A DNA stretch of 64,000 nucleotides from Elioraea rosea (GCF_007644105.1 NZ_VFAC01000003.1:124001-188000); one strand, 5' to 3'. Positions 1 through 9,409 are shown, numbered from the stretch's first letter. Notes: generated by a model from the letters alone, not told the origin. A program made the numbers and translations.

Positions 1-26
1 CTCAACATTTCTGAGGGCCATGGGAC

Positions 27-629
27 CTAGCGCGCAAACCGCATGAAGTAGCCAAACGGAAAGACGTTGGCGATGGTCAGCGTCATGCCCAGCGCCAGAA
101 GGAGCATGGCCCATGCAATCCGCCTTCGACCCATTGCCAGGGCCGCGAGGCTCGCGATCAACATGCACCCCGGAACGGCTACTATCACTGCGATAGAATC
201 GAGATGCTGCATAATCGGCGGCGCTGCCCAATGCCAGAACCCCACTGGGTCCCCAGCGACGGCCATCAGCCCGAAAAGCACTTGGGTCCCCAAGAAGAGC
301 GATCCCAAAACTACCGCGACTGTAAGGGGTGTTGTGGACGCTCCGATTGGGTCGGAACGCTTTCCATGTATTCCACAGACAACTAACGCGATGGTTGCCA
401 ATAGACCGTAGATGATCATTCCTCCGAGGGGGCTGGTCGAAGCGCTTGGCTTGCCTCCTGTTGGCACAAACAGCCAGGCGACGAGGGCCAAGACCGGGTA
501 CCCAGCCAAGCCGCCAGCGGCAAAAAGCGCGATGCCGAGCCGCCGCCTATAGCGACGCTCAAGGCGCTCTGCGCGTTTGACCTCATCGCGAAACGCTGGA
601 GACACGGGAACAGTCGGTCGCGAATGCAT
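27..629 (-). CDS. Hypothetical multi-pass membrane protein (200 aa)
   Basis: I do not recognise the family. With the ATG at 629 the product is 200 aa: a charged, Arg/Lys-rich N-terminus (residues 14-30), then five hydrophobic stretches at about 31-55, 68-87, 101-125, 143-166 and 171-193, so probably five membrane helices with a cytoplasmic basic N-terminus. An upstream in-frame ATG at 689 would add 20 residues without a better ribosome site. Base composition is visibly less GC-rich than the neighbours, with many A/T-ending codons, which suggests recent acquisition. No functional motif or partner gene is visible; the next gene is divergent. I am fairly sure it is coding, not of its role. Confidence 0.55.
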   Translation of the reverse strand: MHSRPTVPVSPAFRDEVKRAERLERRYRRRLGIALFAAGGLAGYPVLALVAWLFVPTGGKPSASTSPLGGMIIYGLLATIALVVCGIHGKRSDPIGASTTPLTVAVVLGSLFLGTQVLFGLMAVAGDPVGFWHWAAPPIMQHLDSIAVIVAVPGCMLIASLAALAMGRRRIAWAMLLLALGMTLTIANVFPFGYFMRFAR

Positions 630-939
630 CGCTTTGCTGGCACCTGATATGGCAGACAGCACTCTGCAGCCGGACGGCGCCCCGATCATTGCGCTTGGTC
701 AACACCAGCAATTTCCAATCGGACCAGATGCTCCGACGGCACTTTGGCTCCGCCTGGTGCCCCCGGCCACGGCAGCACAGCGCCCGCTGGCCTTGCCTGC
801 CTCGAATGGATCGGCGAGAGCCCGCGGTCTCGGGGAGTTGACCTGGCGCCCGGCCGACGCCCGCAGCCCCAGCGGTTCGACCACCCGCGATCACGGGTGT
901 ATGGTCCCCCCCAGCACCGAGAAACGGGAGGACCACCCC
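630..939. promoter_or_regulatory. Divergent intergenic region with a possible gabD promoter
   Basis: This 310-bp stretch between the orphan membrane protein and gabD holds no convincing gene. The best sigma-70-like pair for gabD is TTCGAC at 876-881 and TATGGT at 900-905, 18 bp apart, which would give a leader of about 30 nt. A GGGAGGA Shine-Dalgarno lies at 926-932. TTGACC at 838-843 has no -10 at the right distance. Readings in all frames are low-complexity shadows. The promoter is inferred from consensus likeness only. Confidence 0.25.
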
Positions 940-2418
940 ATGCTGAACCCGGCCGCGCCCCTGCCGCTGAAGGACCCCTCGCTGTTCCGCCAGGCCTGCC
1001 TCGTCGGCGGCAAGTGGATCGGTGCCGACAACGGCAAGACCGTCCCCGTGCGCAACCCCGCCACCGGCGAGGTGATCGGCGAGGTGCCCGCCTTCGGCCG
1101 CGCCGAGACCCGCCGAGCGATCGAGGCGGCCGCAGCTGCCTATCCCGCCTGGCGCGCGATGCTGGCCAAGGAGCGGAGCGCGATCCTGCGCAAGCTCTAC
1201 GACCTGATGCTCGCCAACGCAGACGACCTTGCGCTCATCATGACGACCGAGCAGGGCAAGCCGCTCGCCGAGGCCAAGGGCGAGGTCGTCTACGCCGCCT
1301 CGTTCATCGAATGGTTCGCCGAGGAGGGCAAGCGCGCCTACGGCGACATGATCCCGCACAACGCCAAGGGCCGGCGCATCCTCGTGATGAAGGAGCCCGT
1401 CGGCGTGTTCGCGGCGATCACGCCCTGGAACTTCCCCGCGGCGATGATCACGCGGAAGATGGGCCCGGGCCTCGCGGTGGGCTGCACCGGCATCGTCCGC
1501 CCCGCCTCTCAGACGCCGTTCACGGCGCTCGCCATCGGCGTGCTGGCCGAGCGTGCCGGGCTTCCGGCGGGTGTGATGAACATCATCACCGGGCCTTCCG
1601 CCGAGACGGGTGCTGAGCTCACCGAGAACCCGACCGTGCGGAAGCTCTCCTTCACGGGCTCGACGGAGGTCGGCAAGATCCTGCTCGAGCAGTGCGCGAA
1701 GACCGTGAAGAAGGTCTCCATGGAGCTCGGCGGCAACGCGCCCTTCATCGTGTTCGACGACGCCGACCTCGATGCCGCAGTCGCCGGCGCCATGGCCTCG
1801 AAGTTCCGCAACACCGGCCAGACCTGCGTCTGCGCGAACCGCATCCTGGTGCAGGACGGCATCTTCGACGCCTTCTCGAAGAAGCTCGCGGAGGCCGCCT
1901 CTGCGATGAAGGTCGGCCCCGGGACGGAACCCGGCGTGGGCCAGGGCCCGCTGATCAACGCCGATGCGGTCGCGAAGGTCGAGGAGCATATCGGCGACGC
2001 GCTGCAGAAAGGCGCTACGGTCGTGACGGGCGGCAAGCGGCACGAGCGCGGCGGCAACTTCTTCCAGCCGACGGTGCTGGCCGACGTGCCGCGCGAGGCG
2101 AAGATCTTCTCCGAGGAGACGTTCGGGCCCGTCGCACCCCTGTTCCGGTTCCGCACGGAGGAGGAGGCGGTGGAGCTCGCCAACGACACGCCCTTCGGCC
2201 TCGCGGCCTATTTCTACACCCGCGATGTCGGCCGCGTGTTCCGCGTCTCCGAGGCGCTCGAGTACGGCATCATCGGCGCGAACGAGGGCATCATCTCTAC
2301 CGAGGTTGCCCCCTTCGGTGGCTTCAAGGAGAGCGGGCTCGGTCGCGAGGGCTCGAAGTACGGCCTCGAGGAGTATCTCGAGGTGAAGTACATCGCCCTG
2401 GGAGGAATCGGGACCTGA
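940..2418 (+). CDS. gabD: NAD(P)-dependent succinate-semialdehyde dehydrogenase (aldehyde dehydrogenase family)
   Basis: Oxidises succinate semialdehyde to succinate at the end of GABA or gamma-hydroxybutyrate breakdown; soluble cytoplasmic enzyme. The 492-aa product has the usual GabD length and landmarks: PWNFPAAMITRK, the Asn-containing active-site loop, the general base Glu262 in MELGGN and the nucleophile Cys296 in GQTCVCANR. The ATG at 940 is chosen over a longer in-frame opening because GGGAGGA sits 7 nt upstream and the family begins there. One oddity is GIVRPASQTPF where relatives usually have V(V/L)KPA, so a conserved cofactor-site Lys is Arg. gor follows after 38 bp. The exact semialdehyde specificity is inferred from family likeness. 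Confidence 0.88.
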   Translation: MLNPAAPLPLKDPSLFRQACLVGGKWIGADNGKTVPVRNPATGEVIGEVPAFGRAETRRAIEAAAAAYPAWRAMLAKERSAILRKLYDLMLANADDLALIMTTEQGKPLAEAKGEVVYAASFIEWFAEEGKRAYGDMIPHNAKGRRILVMKEPVGVFAAITPWNFPAAMITRKMGPGLAVGCTGIVRPASQTPFTALAIGVLAERAGLPAGVMNIITGPSAETGAELTENPTVRKLSFTGSTEVGKILLEQCAKTVKKVSMELGGNAPFIVFDDADLDAAVAGAMASKFRNTGQTCVCANRILVQDGIFDAFSKKLAEAASAMKVGPGTEPGVGQGPLINADAVAKVEEHIGDALQKGATVVTGGKRHERGGNFFQPTVLADVPREAKIFSEETFGPVAPLFRFRTEEEAVELANDTPFGLAAYFYTRDVGRVFRVSEALEYGIIGANEGIISTEVAPFGGFKESGLGREGSKYGLEEYLEVKYIALGGIGT

Positions 2419-2456
2419 CCTGCCACGCCTGACGGTCCGCGCCCTGGAGGAGCTTC

Positions 2457-3821
2457 ATGGATTTCGATCTGTTCGTGATCGGCGGTGGCTCCGCCGGGGT
2501 CCGGTGCGGCCGCATTTCGGCAGGCCACGGCGCGAAGGTTGCCGTCGCGGAACGGCGCTTCTGGGGCGGCACCTGCGTCAATGTCGGCTGCGTGCCGAAG
2601 AAGCTGATGGTCCAGGCCGCCGAATACGGCGCCTGGGCCGAGGATGCGCGAGGCTTCGGCTGGGACATCGACGTGCGCGGCCATGACTGGGGCGGGCTGC
2701 AGAAGGCGGTCACGGCCGAGACGGAGCGGCTATCGGGCATCTACCGCAAGCTGCTCGACGGCGCCGGCGCGCGCATCTTCGATGCCTCCGCGAAGCTCAT
2801 CGACGCCCACACGGTCGAGGTCGCGGGCGAGCGCGTCTCCGCGAAGCACATCGTGATCGCGGCGGGCGGCGAAGCCGTCCACCCGACCTTTCCGGGTGCG
2901 GAACACTGTCTGATCAGTGATGCACTGTTCTCCATGCAGAGGAAGCCGAAGAGCGCCGTGGTCATCGGCGGCGGCTACATTGCATGCGAGTTCGCAGGCA
3001 TCCTCGCGGGCCTCGGCGTCGAGACGACGCAGATCTATCGCGGCAGGCTGTTCCTGCGCGGCTTCGACCCCGACATCCGCGAGGCACTCGCCGGCGAGAT
3101 GCGCGCCGCGGGCATCCAGCTCCGCTTCGACACCGACGTGACAAAGGTGGAACAGGCGGGCGAAGGCTACCTCGTCCACCTGACCGATAACGCGATGATC
3201 GAGGCCGATGCGGTGTTCGCAGCGATCGGCCGCCGGCCCGCCACCGAAGGTCTCGGGCTTGAGGCCGCGGGCGTTGCGCTGCGCGACAACGGCGCCGTGC
3301 TCGTCGACGAGGGCGGGCGGACGTCGGTGCCGCACATCTACGCGCTCGGCGACGTGACGGACCAGGCGAACCTCACCCCCGTCGCCACAGGCCAGGGGCA
3401 TGCGCTTGCAGACACGCTGTTCGGCAACAACCCGCGCACCATCAGCCTCGAGAACATCCCGACCGCCGTGTTCACCGCCCCGCCCATCGGCACGGTGGGT
3501 CTGACGGAGGACGAGGCCGCCGCGCGTGGCGAGATCGATGTCTATATGAGTCGCTTCAAGCCGCTGAGGCATACCATCACCGGCCGCGAGCGCCGCACGC
3601 TGATGAAGCTGGTGGTCGACCGCGCGTCGCAGCGCGTGCTTGGCGTGCACATGCTCGGCGAGGATGCGGGCGAGATCCTGCAGGGCTTCGCGGTCGCCGT
3701 GGTGATGGGCGCGACCAAGCAGGATTTCGACCGGACGATCGGCATCCACCCCTCCGCCGCGGAGGAGTTCGTCACGATGCGCACCGCGCGGCCCCGCTCT
3801 GTCGCCAAGGCGGCGGAGTAG
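2457..3821 (+). CDS. gor: Glutathione-disulfide reductase
   Basis: NADPH-dependent flavoenzyme that reduces glutathione disulfide in the cytoplasm. The 454-aa protein has the FAD-binding GGGSAG at residues 9-14, the redox pair Cys40/Cys45 in GTCVNVGC, a second Rossmann motif (GGGYIACEF, near 171) followed by YRGRLFLRGFD, whose arginines are typical of NADPH rather than NADH use, and the C-terminal His431-Pro...Glu dyad in GIHPSAAEEF that identifies glutathione reductase rather than lipoamide dehydrogenase. GGAGGAG at 2446-2452 supports the start. It probably shares a transcript with gabD and supplies reduced glutathione for systems such as the Grx4 protein encoded at 24.3 kb. Confidence 0.92.
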   Translation: MDFDLFVIGGGSAGVRCGRISAGHGAKVAVAERRFWGGTCVNVGCVPKKLMVQAAEYGAWAEDARGFGWDIDVRGHDWGGLQKAVTAETERLSGIYRKLLDGAGARIFDASAKLIDAHTVEVAGERVSAKHIVIAAGGEAVHPTFPGAEHCLISDALFSMQRKPKSAVVIGGGYIACEFAGILAGLGVETTQIYRGRLFLRGFDPDIREALAGEMRAAGIQLRFDTDVTKVEQAGEGYLVHLTDNAMIEADAVFAAIGRRPATEGLGLEAAGVALRDNGAVLVDEGGRTSVPHIYALGDVTDQANLTPVATGQGHALADTLFGNNPRTISLENIPTAVFTAPPIGTVGLTEDEAAARGEIDVYMSRFKPLRHTITGRERRTLMKLVVDRASQRVLGVHMLGEDAGEILQGFAVAVVMGATKQDFDRTIGIHPSAAEEFVTMRTARPRSVAKAAE

Positions 3822-3887
3822 CGCTGCGCCGCCGGTTGTGCATAACTTGCGCTGCACTGCAACCACGATACTCGAGGAACACACGCC

Positions 3888-5270
3888 ATGACCGCGCCCT
3901 GGACCCCCGATTCCTGGAGGGGCAAGCCGGTGAAGCAGCTTCCGGCCTATCCGGATGCCGCCGCCCTTGCCGCTGTCGAGGAGCGGGTCGGGCGATTTCC
4001 CCCGCTGGTGTTTGCAGGCGAGGCACGCCGGCTGAAGGCGGCCCTTGCCGCCGCCGCCGAGGGGCACGCCTTCGTGCTCCAGGGCGGTGATTGCGCCGAG
4101 GCCTTCTCCGACATGTCGGCCAACACCATCCGCGACACGTTCCGCGTGCTGCTGCAGATGGCCGTGGTGCTGACCTATGGCGGGGCCGTGCCGGTGGTGA
4201 AGATGGGCCGCATGGCGGGCCAGTTCGCCAAGCCGCGTTCCTCGGACAACGAGACGGTCGGCGGGGTGACGCTGCCCTCCTACCGTGGCGACATCGTCAA
4301 CGGGCCGGAATTCACCGCCGAGGCGCGGATCCCCGACCCGAAGCGGATGGAGCAGGGCTACTTCCACTCCGCCTCGACGCTGAACCTGCTTCGCGCCTTC
4401 GCCCAGGGCGGCTACGCCGACCTGCACGAGGTGCATCGCTGGAACCTCGGCTTCGTCGAGCGAAGCCCGGCGGCCGCGCGCTACCAGGACCTCGCCTCGC
4501 GCCTCGACGAGACGCTCGCCTTCATGGCCGCCTGCGGCATGACGAGCGAGACGACGCCGCAGATCCGCGAGACGGATTTCTACATCAGCCATGAGGCGCT
4601 GCTTCTGCCCTACGAGCAGGCGCTCACGCGCGTCGACAGCACCTCGGGCGACTGGTACGCCTGCTCAGCCCACCTGCTCTGGATCGGCGACCGCACGCGC
4701 CAGGCCGATGGCGCGCATGTCGAGTTCCTGCGCGGGGTGAAGAACCCGCTCGGCCTCAAATGCGGCCCCTCGCTCGAGGCCGACGACCTGCTCCGCCTCT
4801 GCGACGCGCTGAACCCCGGCAACGAGGCCGGGCGGCTGACGCTGATCGCGCGCATGGGCGCCGACAAGGTGGAGGCGAAGCTTCCCGGCCTCGTCCGCGC
4901 CATCAAGCGCGAGGGCCGCAAGGTCGTGTGGCTGACCGACCCGATGCACGGCAACACGGTGAAGGCCTCCAACGACTACAAGACGCGGAGCTTCGACGCG
5001 ATCCTCTCCGAGGTGCGGCAGTTCTTCGACGTGCACCAGGCCGAGGGCACATGGGCCGGCGGCGTGCATGTCGAAATGACGGGCCAGGACGTGACGGAGT
5101 GCCTCGGCGGCTCGCGCGCCATCACCGAGGCCTCGCTCTCGTCGCGCTACCACACCTTCTGCGACCCGCGCCTGAACGCGGAGCAGAGCCTCGAGCTCGC
5201 CTTCCTCATCGCTGCCGAGCTGAAGGAGCGTCGCGTGCCGGCGGATCGTCGCCGGGTCGCCGCGCAATAG
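3888..5270 (+). CDS. aroG: Class II 3-deoxy-7-phosphoheptulonate (DAHP) synthase
   Basis: Condenses phosphoenolpyruvate and erythrose-4-phosphate, the entry step of the shikimate pathway. This is the class II (plant/actinobacterial) type, unrelated in sequence to E. coli AroFGH. The 460-aa protein shows the family's four metal ligands: Cys69 in LQGGDCAE, His354 in DPMHGNT, Glu396 in HVEMTGQD and Asp426 in CDPRLN. A GAGGAA element precedes the ATG. Only 3 bp separate it from the next gene, so it probably heads or lies in the forward NAD-biosynthesis run, a curious pairing since the two pathways are not directly linked. Class II enzymes are commonly feedback-inhibited by aromatic amino acids; nothing here shows which. 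Confidence 0.93.
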   Translation: MTAPWTPDSWRGKPVKQLPAYPDAAALAAVEERVGRFPPLVFAGEARRLKAALAAAAEGHAFVLQGGDCAEAFSDMSANTIRDTFRVLLQMAVVLTYGGAVPVVKMGRMAGQFAKPRSSDNETVGGVTLPSYRGDIVNGPEFTAEARIPDPKRMEQGYFHSASTLNLLRAFAQGGYADLHEVHRWNLGFVERSPAAARYQDLASRLDETLAFMAACGMTSETTPQIRETDFYISHEALLLPYEQALTRVDSTSGDWYACSAHLLWIGDRTRQADGAHVEFLRGVKNPLGLKCGPSLEADDLLRLCDALNPGNEAGRLTLIARMGADKVEAKLPGLVRAIKREGRKVVWLTDPMHGNTVKASNDYKTRSFDAILSEVRQFFDVHQAEGTWAGGVHVEMTGQDVTECLGGSRAITEASLSSRYHTFCDPRLNAEQSLELAFLIAAELKERRVPADRRRVAAQ

Positions 5271-5273
5271 CCC

Positions 5274-6401
5274 ATGGCGGACGGTGCCGCGCCGCGTGGC
5301 GGCGAGATCGCGGCGCGCACCGACGTCTATTTCAGCCGCACCCGCGCGATCGTCGAACGCTTCGGCGACGCGACCGTCACCTACGCGGTGTTCCTCCGCC
5401 GCCCCGTGCTGATGGCAGCACGGCTCGCGCTCGACTGGCTTCGCGCGGTGCGCGGCGAGCAGGTGCGCATTGAGGAGCTCTACGCCGAGGGCGACGAGGT
5501 CGGCGCAGGCGAGCCGCTGCTCTACCTCACAGGCAGCTTCGCGCAGCTCGCCGAGCTCGAGACGATCCTGCTGCAGAAGCTCGGCGCACCCTGCGTCGCT
5601 GCCTGGAACGCGCGCGAAATGTGCCTCGCCCTGCCCGGCGTGTCCTTCCTCGCGATGGATGCGCGGCACTGCGCGGGGACCGAGATGGCGGAGCTGATGG
5701 CCTACGCCGCCTCGGTCGGGTCGCGCGCGGCGCAGGCGCGGGGGGCAAAGGGGTTCATCGGCAACGCCACGCACGCAACGGCGCGGTTCTTCGGCCGCGA
5801 CCGTGGCCTCGGCACGATGCCGCATGCCCTGATCGGCTATGCCGGCTCGACGCTCGGCGCCGCAGAGATGTTCGTCGAGACCTTCCCCGACGAGCCGCTC
5901 ACCGTGCTCGTCGACTATTTCGGCGCCGAGATCACCGACGCGCTCGCCGTCTGCCGCCGCTTCCCCGATATGGCGGCGGCCGGAAGGCTCTCCTTCCGCC
6001 TCGACACCCATGGCGGCCGCTTCCTCGAGACGCTCGACCCGGCCGCCTCCTACGCCGTGCTCGAGCGGCACGCGCCGGAGGCGATCCGCCGCTACCGCTC
6101 GGAGGAGGAACTGCGCTGGCTCGTCGGCACAGGCGTCTCCGCCGCCGCGGTGTGGCGGATGCGCGAGGCACTCGACGAGGCGGGGTTCGGCGGCGCGCGC
6201 ATCGTCGGCTCCTCGGGTTTCTCGGTGGCGAAGTGCCGGATCATGGCCGAATGCCTTGCCCCGCTCGATGTCGTCGGCACAGGCTCGTACCTGCCCGAGG
6301 TCTGGTCGGAGACCTACGCGACGGCAGACATCGTCGCCTATGACGGCGTGCCGAGGGTCAAGGTCGGGCGCGAGTTCCTGCTGAAGCGCGAGGCGCGCTG
6401 A
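5274..6401 (+). CDS. pncB: Nicotinate phosphoribosyltransferase-family protein
   Basis: Expected to convert nicotinate and PRPP to nicotinate mononucleotide in NAD salvage. The 375-aa protein has the family layout: N-terminal YFSRTRAIV, then a nucleotide-binding barrel with GNATHATARFFG, a TVLVDYFGAE strand, a LDTHGGRF strand and a C-terminal GTGSYLP / DIVAYDG region that binds phosphate. It is shorter than E. coli PncB and belongs to the compact type lacking the C-terminal domain. nadE lies two genes downstream, which supports NAD salvage. Its TGA abuts the GTG of the transporter gene with no gap, suggesting translational coupling. A nicotinamide or quinolinate phosphoribosyltransferase activity cannot be excluded by eye. 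Confidence 0.75.
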   Translation: MADGAAPRGGEIAARTDVYFSRTRAIVERFGDATVTYAVFLRRPVLMAARLALDWLRAVRGEQVRIEELYAEGDEVGAGEPLLYLTGSFAQLAELETILLQKLGAPCVAAWNAREMCLALPGVSFLAMDARHCAGTEMAELMAYAASVGSRAAQARGAKGFIGNATHATARFFGRDRGLGTMPHALIGYAGSTLGAAEMFVETFPDEPLTVLVDYFGAEITDALAVCRRFPDMAAAGRLSFRLDTHGGRFLETLDPAASYAVLERHAPEAIRRYRSEEELRWLVGTGVSAAAVWRMREALDEAGFGGARIVGSSGFSVAKCRIMAECLAPLDVVGTGSYLPEVWSETYATADIVAYDGVPRVKVGREFLLKREAR

Positions 6402-7322
6402 GTGGCCGCCAGCGACGGGCGCGAGCAGCGCATCGGCTTTGCCTGCGCCTCCCTCGTCCTGGTCATCTGGTCGGGCTTCATCCTCGTCAGCCGCGCCGGC
6501 GCGACGGGGGTGCTGACGCCGTGGGATCTCGCCGCGCTTCGCCACGCCGTCGCCTTCGCCGTGCTCGCGCCCTTCGCCGCGGGCGGCGCGCTCGGCGCCA
6601 TCCCGGGCTACCGCGTGCTCGCGCTCGGCGCCTTCGCCGGGCTCGGCTTCCCGCTCTGCGCCTATGTCGCCTTCACGATGGCGCCTGCCTCGCACGGGGC
6701 GGTGCTCCTGCCTGGCGCGCTTCCCTTCGCCACCGCGCTCGTCGCGCGGCTCTGGCTCGGCGAGCGGGTGGGGCCCGAGAAGGCGCTCTCGCTCGGCATC
6801 GTGCTCGCCGGCATCGTGCTTCTCGCGGGCGGCGATTTCCTGGACCACCCCGGGGCCTGGCGGGGTGATCTCCTGTTCCTCGCAGGCACCACGTCCTGGG
6901 CCGTGTTCACCCTTCTCGTGCGCCGCTGGGGCATCACCGCGATCCAGGCGACCGTGGCTGTCGGCGTCGTCTGCGGGCCGCTCTACCTGCCGGTCTGGCT
7001 GCTTGCCCTGCCGTCGCGGCTCCCGGAGGCGAGCTGGGGCGAGATCGCCTTCCAGGGCTTCTACCAGGGCGCCCTCGCCATGGTCCTCGCCTCGCTTCTC
7101 TACACGCGTGCGCTGGTGGCGCTCGGGCCGACGCGGCTCGCCTTTTTCACCGCCGTCGTGCCCGCGCTGGCCGCCGTCGCCGCCTGGCCGATCCTCGGCG
7201 AGGCGCTCGGGCCCGCCGGTATGCTGGGCGTCGCCGTCGTGTCGGGCGGCATGATCTACGGGGTCTGGCGCGGATCAGGCCCGCCGCCGCTCCGCGTTGA
7301 CGCACCTGCCCCCCGAACCTAG
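6402..7322 (+). CDS. EamA/DMT-superfamily transporter
   Basis: A 306-aa integral membrane protein with about ten hydrophobic helices in two repeated EamA halves, the fold of the drug/metabolite transporter superfamily; characteristic pieces are LVIWSGFILVSRAGA near the N-terminus and GEALGPAGMLGVAVVSGGMI at the end. It starts with GTG at 6402, directly after the stop of the phosphoribosyltransferase gene, and nadE starts 9 bp downstream. Its position inside an NAD salvage run makes a precursor or nicotinate-like substrate plausible, but members of this family carry very diverse metabolites and no residue here fixes the substrate. Confidence 0.8.
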   Translation: MAASDGREQRIGFACASLVLVIWSGFILVSRAGATGVLTPWDLAALRHAVAFAVLAPFAAGGALGAIPGYRVLALGAFAGLGFPLCAYVAFTMAPASHGAVLLPGALPFATALVARLWLGERVGPEKALSLGIVLAGIVLLAGGDFLDHPGAWRGDLLFLAGTTSWAVFTLLVRRWGITAIQATVAVGVVCGPLYLPVWLLALPSRLPEASWGEIAFQGFYQGALAMVLASLLYTRALVALGPTRLAFFTAVVPALAAVAAWPILGEALGPAGMLGVAVVSGGMIYGVWRGSGPPPLRVDAPAPRT

Positions 7323-7331
7323 CTTCCGGCC

Positions 7332-8996
7332 ATGACAGAGACCCTCCGGATCGCCCTTGCGCAGCTCAACCCGCACGAAGGCGAGGTGGAGAGGAACGCA
7401 GCCCGCATCCGCGCCGCCCGGGCAGAGGCGGCAGCGAAGGGGGCGGACCTCGTCGTCACGCCCGAGCTCTCGATTGCCGGCTATCCGCCGGAGGACCTGA
7501 TCCTCAAGCGCGCCTTCCTCGACGCCTGCCGCGAGAGGATCGAGGCGCTCGCCGCCGACACCGCCGACGGCGGGCCGGGCCTGATCGTCGGCGGCCCCTG
7601 GCTGACGGAGGGGCGGCTCTACAACGCCGCCTTCCTTCTCGAGGGCGGCCGCATCGCCACGGCGCGGGCCAAGCACGAGCTGCCGAACTACGGCGTGTTC
7701 GACGACAAGCGCCATTTCGTTCCTGGCCCGGCTCCCGGCCCCGTGGTGTTCCGCGGCTTTCGCCTCGGGCTGATGATCTGCGAGGACTGGTGGTTTCCCT
7801 CCGTCTCCGAAACGCTCACCGAGACGGGGGCAGAAATCCTCCTGTCCATCAACGGCAGCCCCTACGAGGCGGGCAAGCAGCATGTGCGCGAAAGCCTCGC
7901 CGTCTCCCGCGTCGTCGAGACGGGGCTTCCCTTCGTGTTCCTGAACCAGGTGTGCGGGCAGGACGAGCTCGTGTTCGAAGGCGCGAGCTTCATCCTGAAC
8001 GCCGATCGCGCGCCCGCCTTGCGCATGCCCTCCTTCTCCGAGGCCGTTGCCGTCACCGAATGGAAGCGGAGCCGCAGCCATCTCGTCTGCGCCCCGCACC
8101 CGCTTCCGCCCGAGGAGACGCGGGAGGAGAGCATCTACCGCGCGATGATGCTCGGCCTCGCCGACTACGTGAACAAGAACCGGTTCCCCGGCGTGGTGCT
8201 CGGCCTCTCCGGGGGGATCGATTCAGCGCTCACCGCCGCCGTCGCGGTCGATGCGCTCGGCGCGGATCGGGTGAGGGCGGTGATGCTTCCCTCGCCCTAC
8301 ACGAGCCAGGAGAGCCTCGACGACGCGGCCGACGCGGCGCGGCTTCTCGGCATCCGCTACGACACCGTGCCGATCACCGGCGCGATGGAGGCGTTCCACC
8401 AGGCGCTCGCGCCCGTCTTCGCCAATCGCGCGCCCGACATCACCGAGGAGAACATCCAGTCGCGCGCGCGCGGGCTGATCCTGATGGCGATGTCGAACAA
8501 GTTCGGCGACATGCTGCTGACGACGGGGAACAAGTCCGAGATGTCGGTCGGCTACGCCACGCTCTATGGCGACATGTGCGGCGGCTTCTCGGTCCTGAAG
8601 GACGTGTACAAGACGACCGTGTTCGCCCTGTCGCGCTGGCGCAACGGCCACCGGCCCGTCGATGGCCGCGGCCCCGGCGGCATGGTGATGCCCGAGCGCA
8701 TCATCACCAAGCCGCCCTCGGCGGAGCTCAAGCCCAACCAGACCGACCAGGACACGCTGCCGCCCTATGACGTGCTCGATTCGATCCTGGAAGGGCTCGT
8801 CGAGGACGAAGAGGGCGTCGAGGCGCTGGTCGCGCGCGGGCATGACCGTGCCACGGTGCTGCGCGTGTGGCGGATGCTCGACCGCGCCGAGTACAAGCGC
8901 CGCCAGGCCCCGCCCGGGGTGAAGATCACCCGCCGCGCCTTCGGGCGCGACCGGCGCTACCCGATCACCAACGGCTTCACGGGGCTCGTGTCGTGA
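7332..8996 (+). CDS. nadE: Glutamine-dependent NAD+ synthetase
   Basis: Makes NAD from deamido-NAD, ATP and glutamine. The 554-aa protein fuses an N-terminal nitrilase-like glutaminase with the catalytic triad Glu45 (TPELSIAGY), Lys114 (AKHELPNY) and Cys150 (MICEDWWFP) to a C-terminal N-type ATP pyrophosphatase domain with the PP-loop GLSGGIDS at 291-298 and the NKSEMSVGYATLYGD segment. All glutaminase residues are intact, so it should use glutamine rather than free ammonia only. Together with the phosphoribosyltransferase gene upstream it forms most of a Preiss-Handler salvage route; nadD is not in this window. The stop overlaps the next GTG by 4 nt. Confidence 0.95.
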   Translation: MTETLRIALAQLNPHEGEVERNAARIRAARAEAAAKGADLVVTPELSIAGYPPEDLILKRAFLDACRERIEALAADTADGGPGLIVGGPWLTEGRLYNAAFLLEGGRIATARAKHELPNYGVFDDKRHFVPGPAPGPVVFRGFRLGLMICEDWWFPSVSETLTETGAEILLSINGSPYEAGKQHVRESLAVSRVVETGLPFVFLNQVCGQDELVFEGASFILNADRAPALRMPSFSEAVAVTEWKRSRSHLVCAPHPLPPEETREESIYRAMMLGLADYVNKNRFPGVVLGLSGGIDSALTAAVAVDALGADRVRAVMLPSPYTSQESLDDAADAARLLGIRYDTVPITGAMEAFHQALAPVFANRAPDITEENIQSRARGLILMAMSNKFGDMLLTTGNKSEMSVGYATLYGDMCGGFSVLKDVYKTTVFALSRWRNGHRPVDGRGPGGMVMPERIITKPPSAELKPNQTDQDTLPPYDVLDSILEGLVEDEEGVEALVARGHDRATVLRVWRMLDRAEYKRRQAPPGVKITRRAFGRDRRYPITNGFTGLVS

Positions 8997-9409
8997 TCGG
9001 CGGCATCTTCGCTCCCGAAGGCGGCTGGGTGGTGCGCATCCGCGACCTCTCCGCCGATGATCCGTCCGCGCCAGAGGCGGTGGAGGACGTGCCGGGCTTC
9101 TCCTCGCTGATGCACGCCAACGCCTTCGCCCGCCGCTACGTCCGCGACAGCCTCGAGCGCTGCCGCGTTCCCGGCGCGACGCCGGAGGAGGTCGCTGCCG
9201 ACTGGCATGCCTTCGGCGAGGATGCAGAGGTGGCCGATGCTGCCGAGGCGGGCTGGAAGAGCGCGTCCGAGCTGTCGCATTTCGCCGCCCATCCCGTTGC
9301 CCCGGATGACGAGGAGCGCGACTGGCGCAGCCTCGACCCGCGCCGTGACGACGGCGAGGAGGACGACGACGAGGACGGTGAGGGCGGCGAGCCCGGAGAG
9401 GGCGAATGA
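8993..9409 (+). CDS. Hypothetical protein with acidic tail (138 aa)
   Basis: Unrecognised. The GTG at 8993 overlaps the nadE stop (GTGA), and the gene's own stop overlaps the gltX start (ATGA), so its translation is probably coupled on both sides; this argues for the short form over a 42-residue extension that only reads through nadE in another frame. The N-terminal half (IGGIFAPEGGWVVRIRDL ... SLMHANAFARRYVRDSLERCR) looks globular; the last 25 residues are almost all Asp/Glu with Gly, hence disordered and strongly acidic. Such tails often mimic nucleic acid or bind basic partners, but nothing specific can be claimed. Confidence 0.6.
   Translation: MIGGIFAPEGGWVVRIRDLSADDPSAPEAVEDVPGFSSLMHANAFARRYVRDSLERCRVPGATPEEVAADWHAFGEDAEVADAAEAGWKSASELSHFAAHPVAPDDEERDWRSLDPRRDDGEEDDDEDGEGGEPGEGE

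Noticed and set aside
4665-6848. 727-codon open frame opposite the DAHP synthase, phosphoribosyltransferase and EamA genes
   Set aside because: Reads through three coupled genes on the sense strand; Arg/Glu/His-rich without motif.
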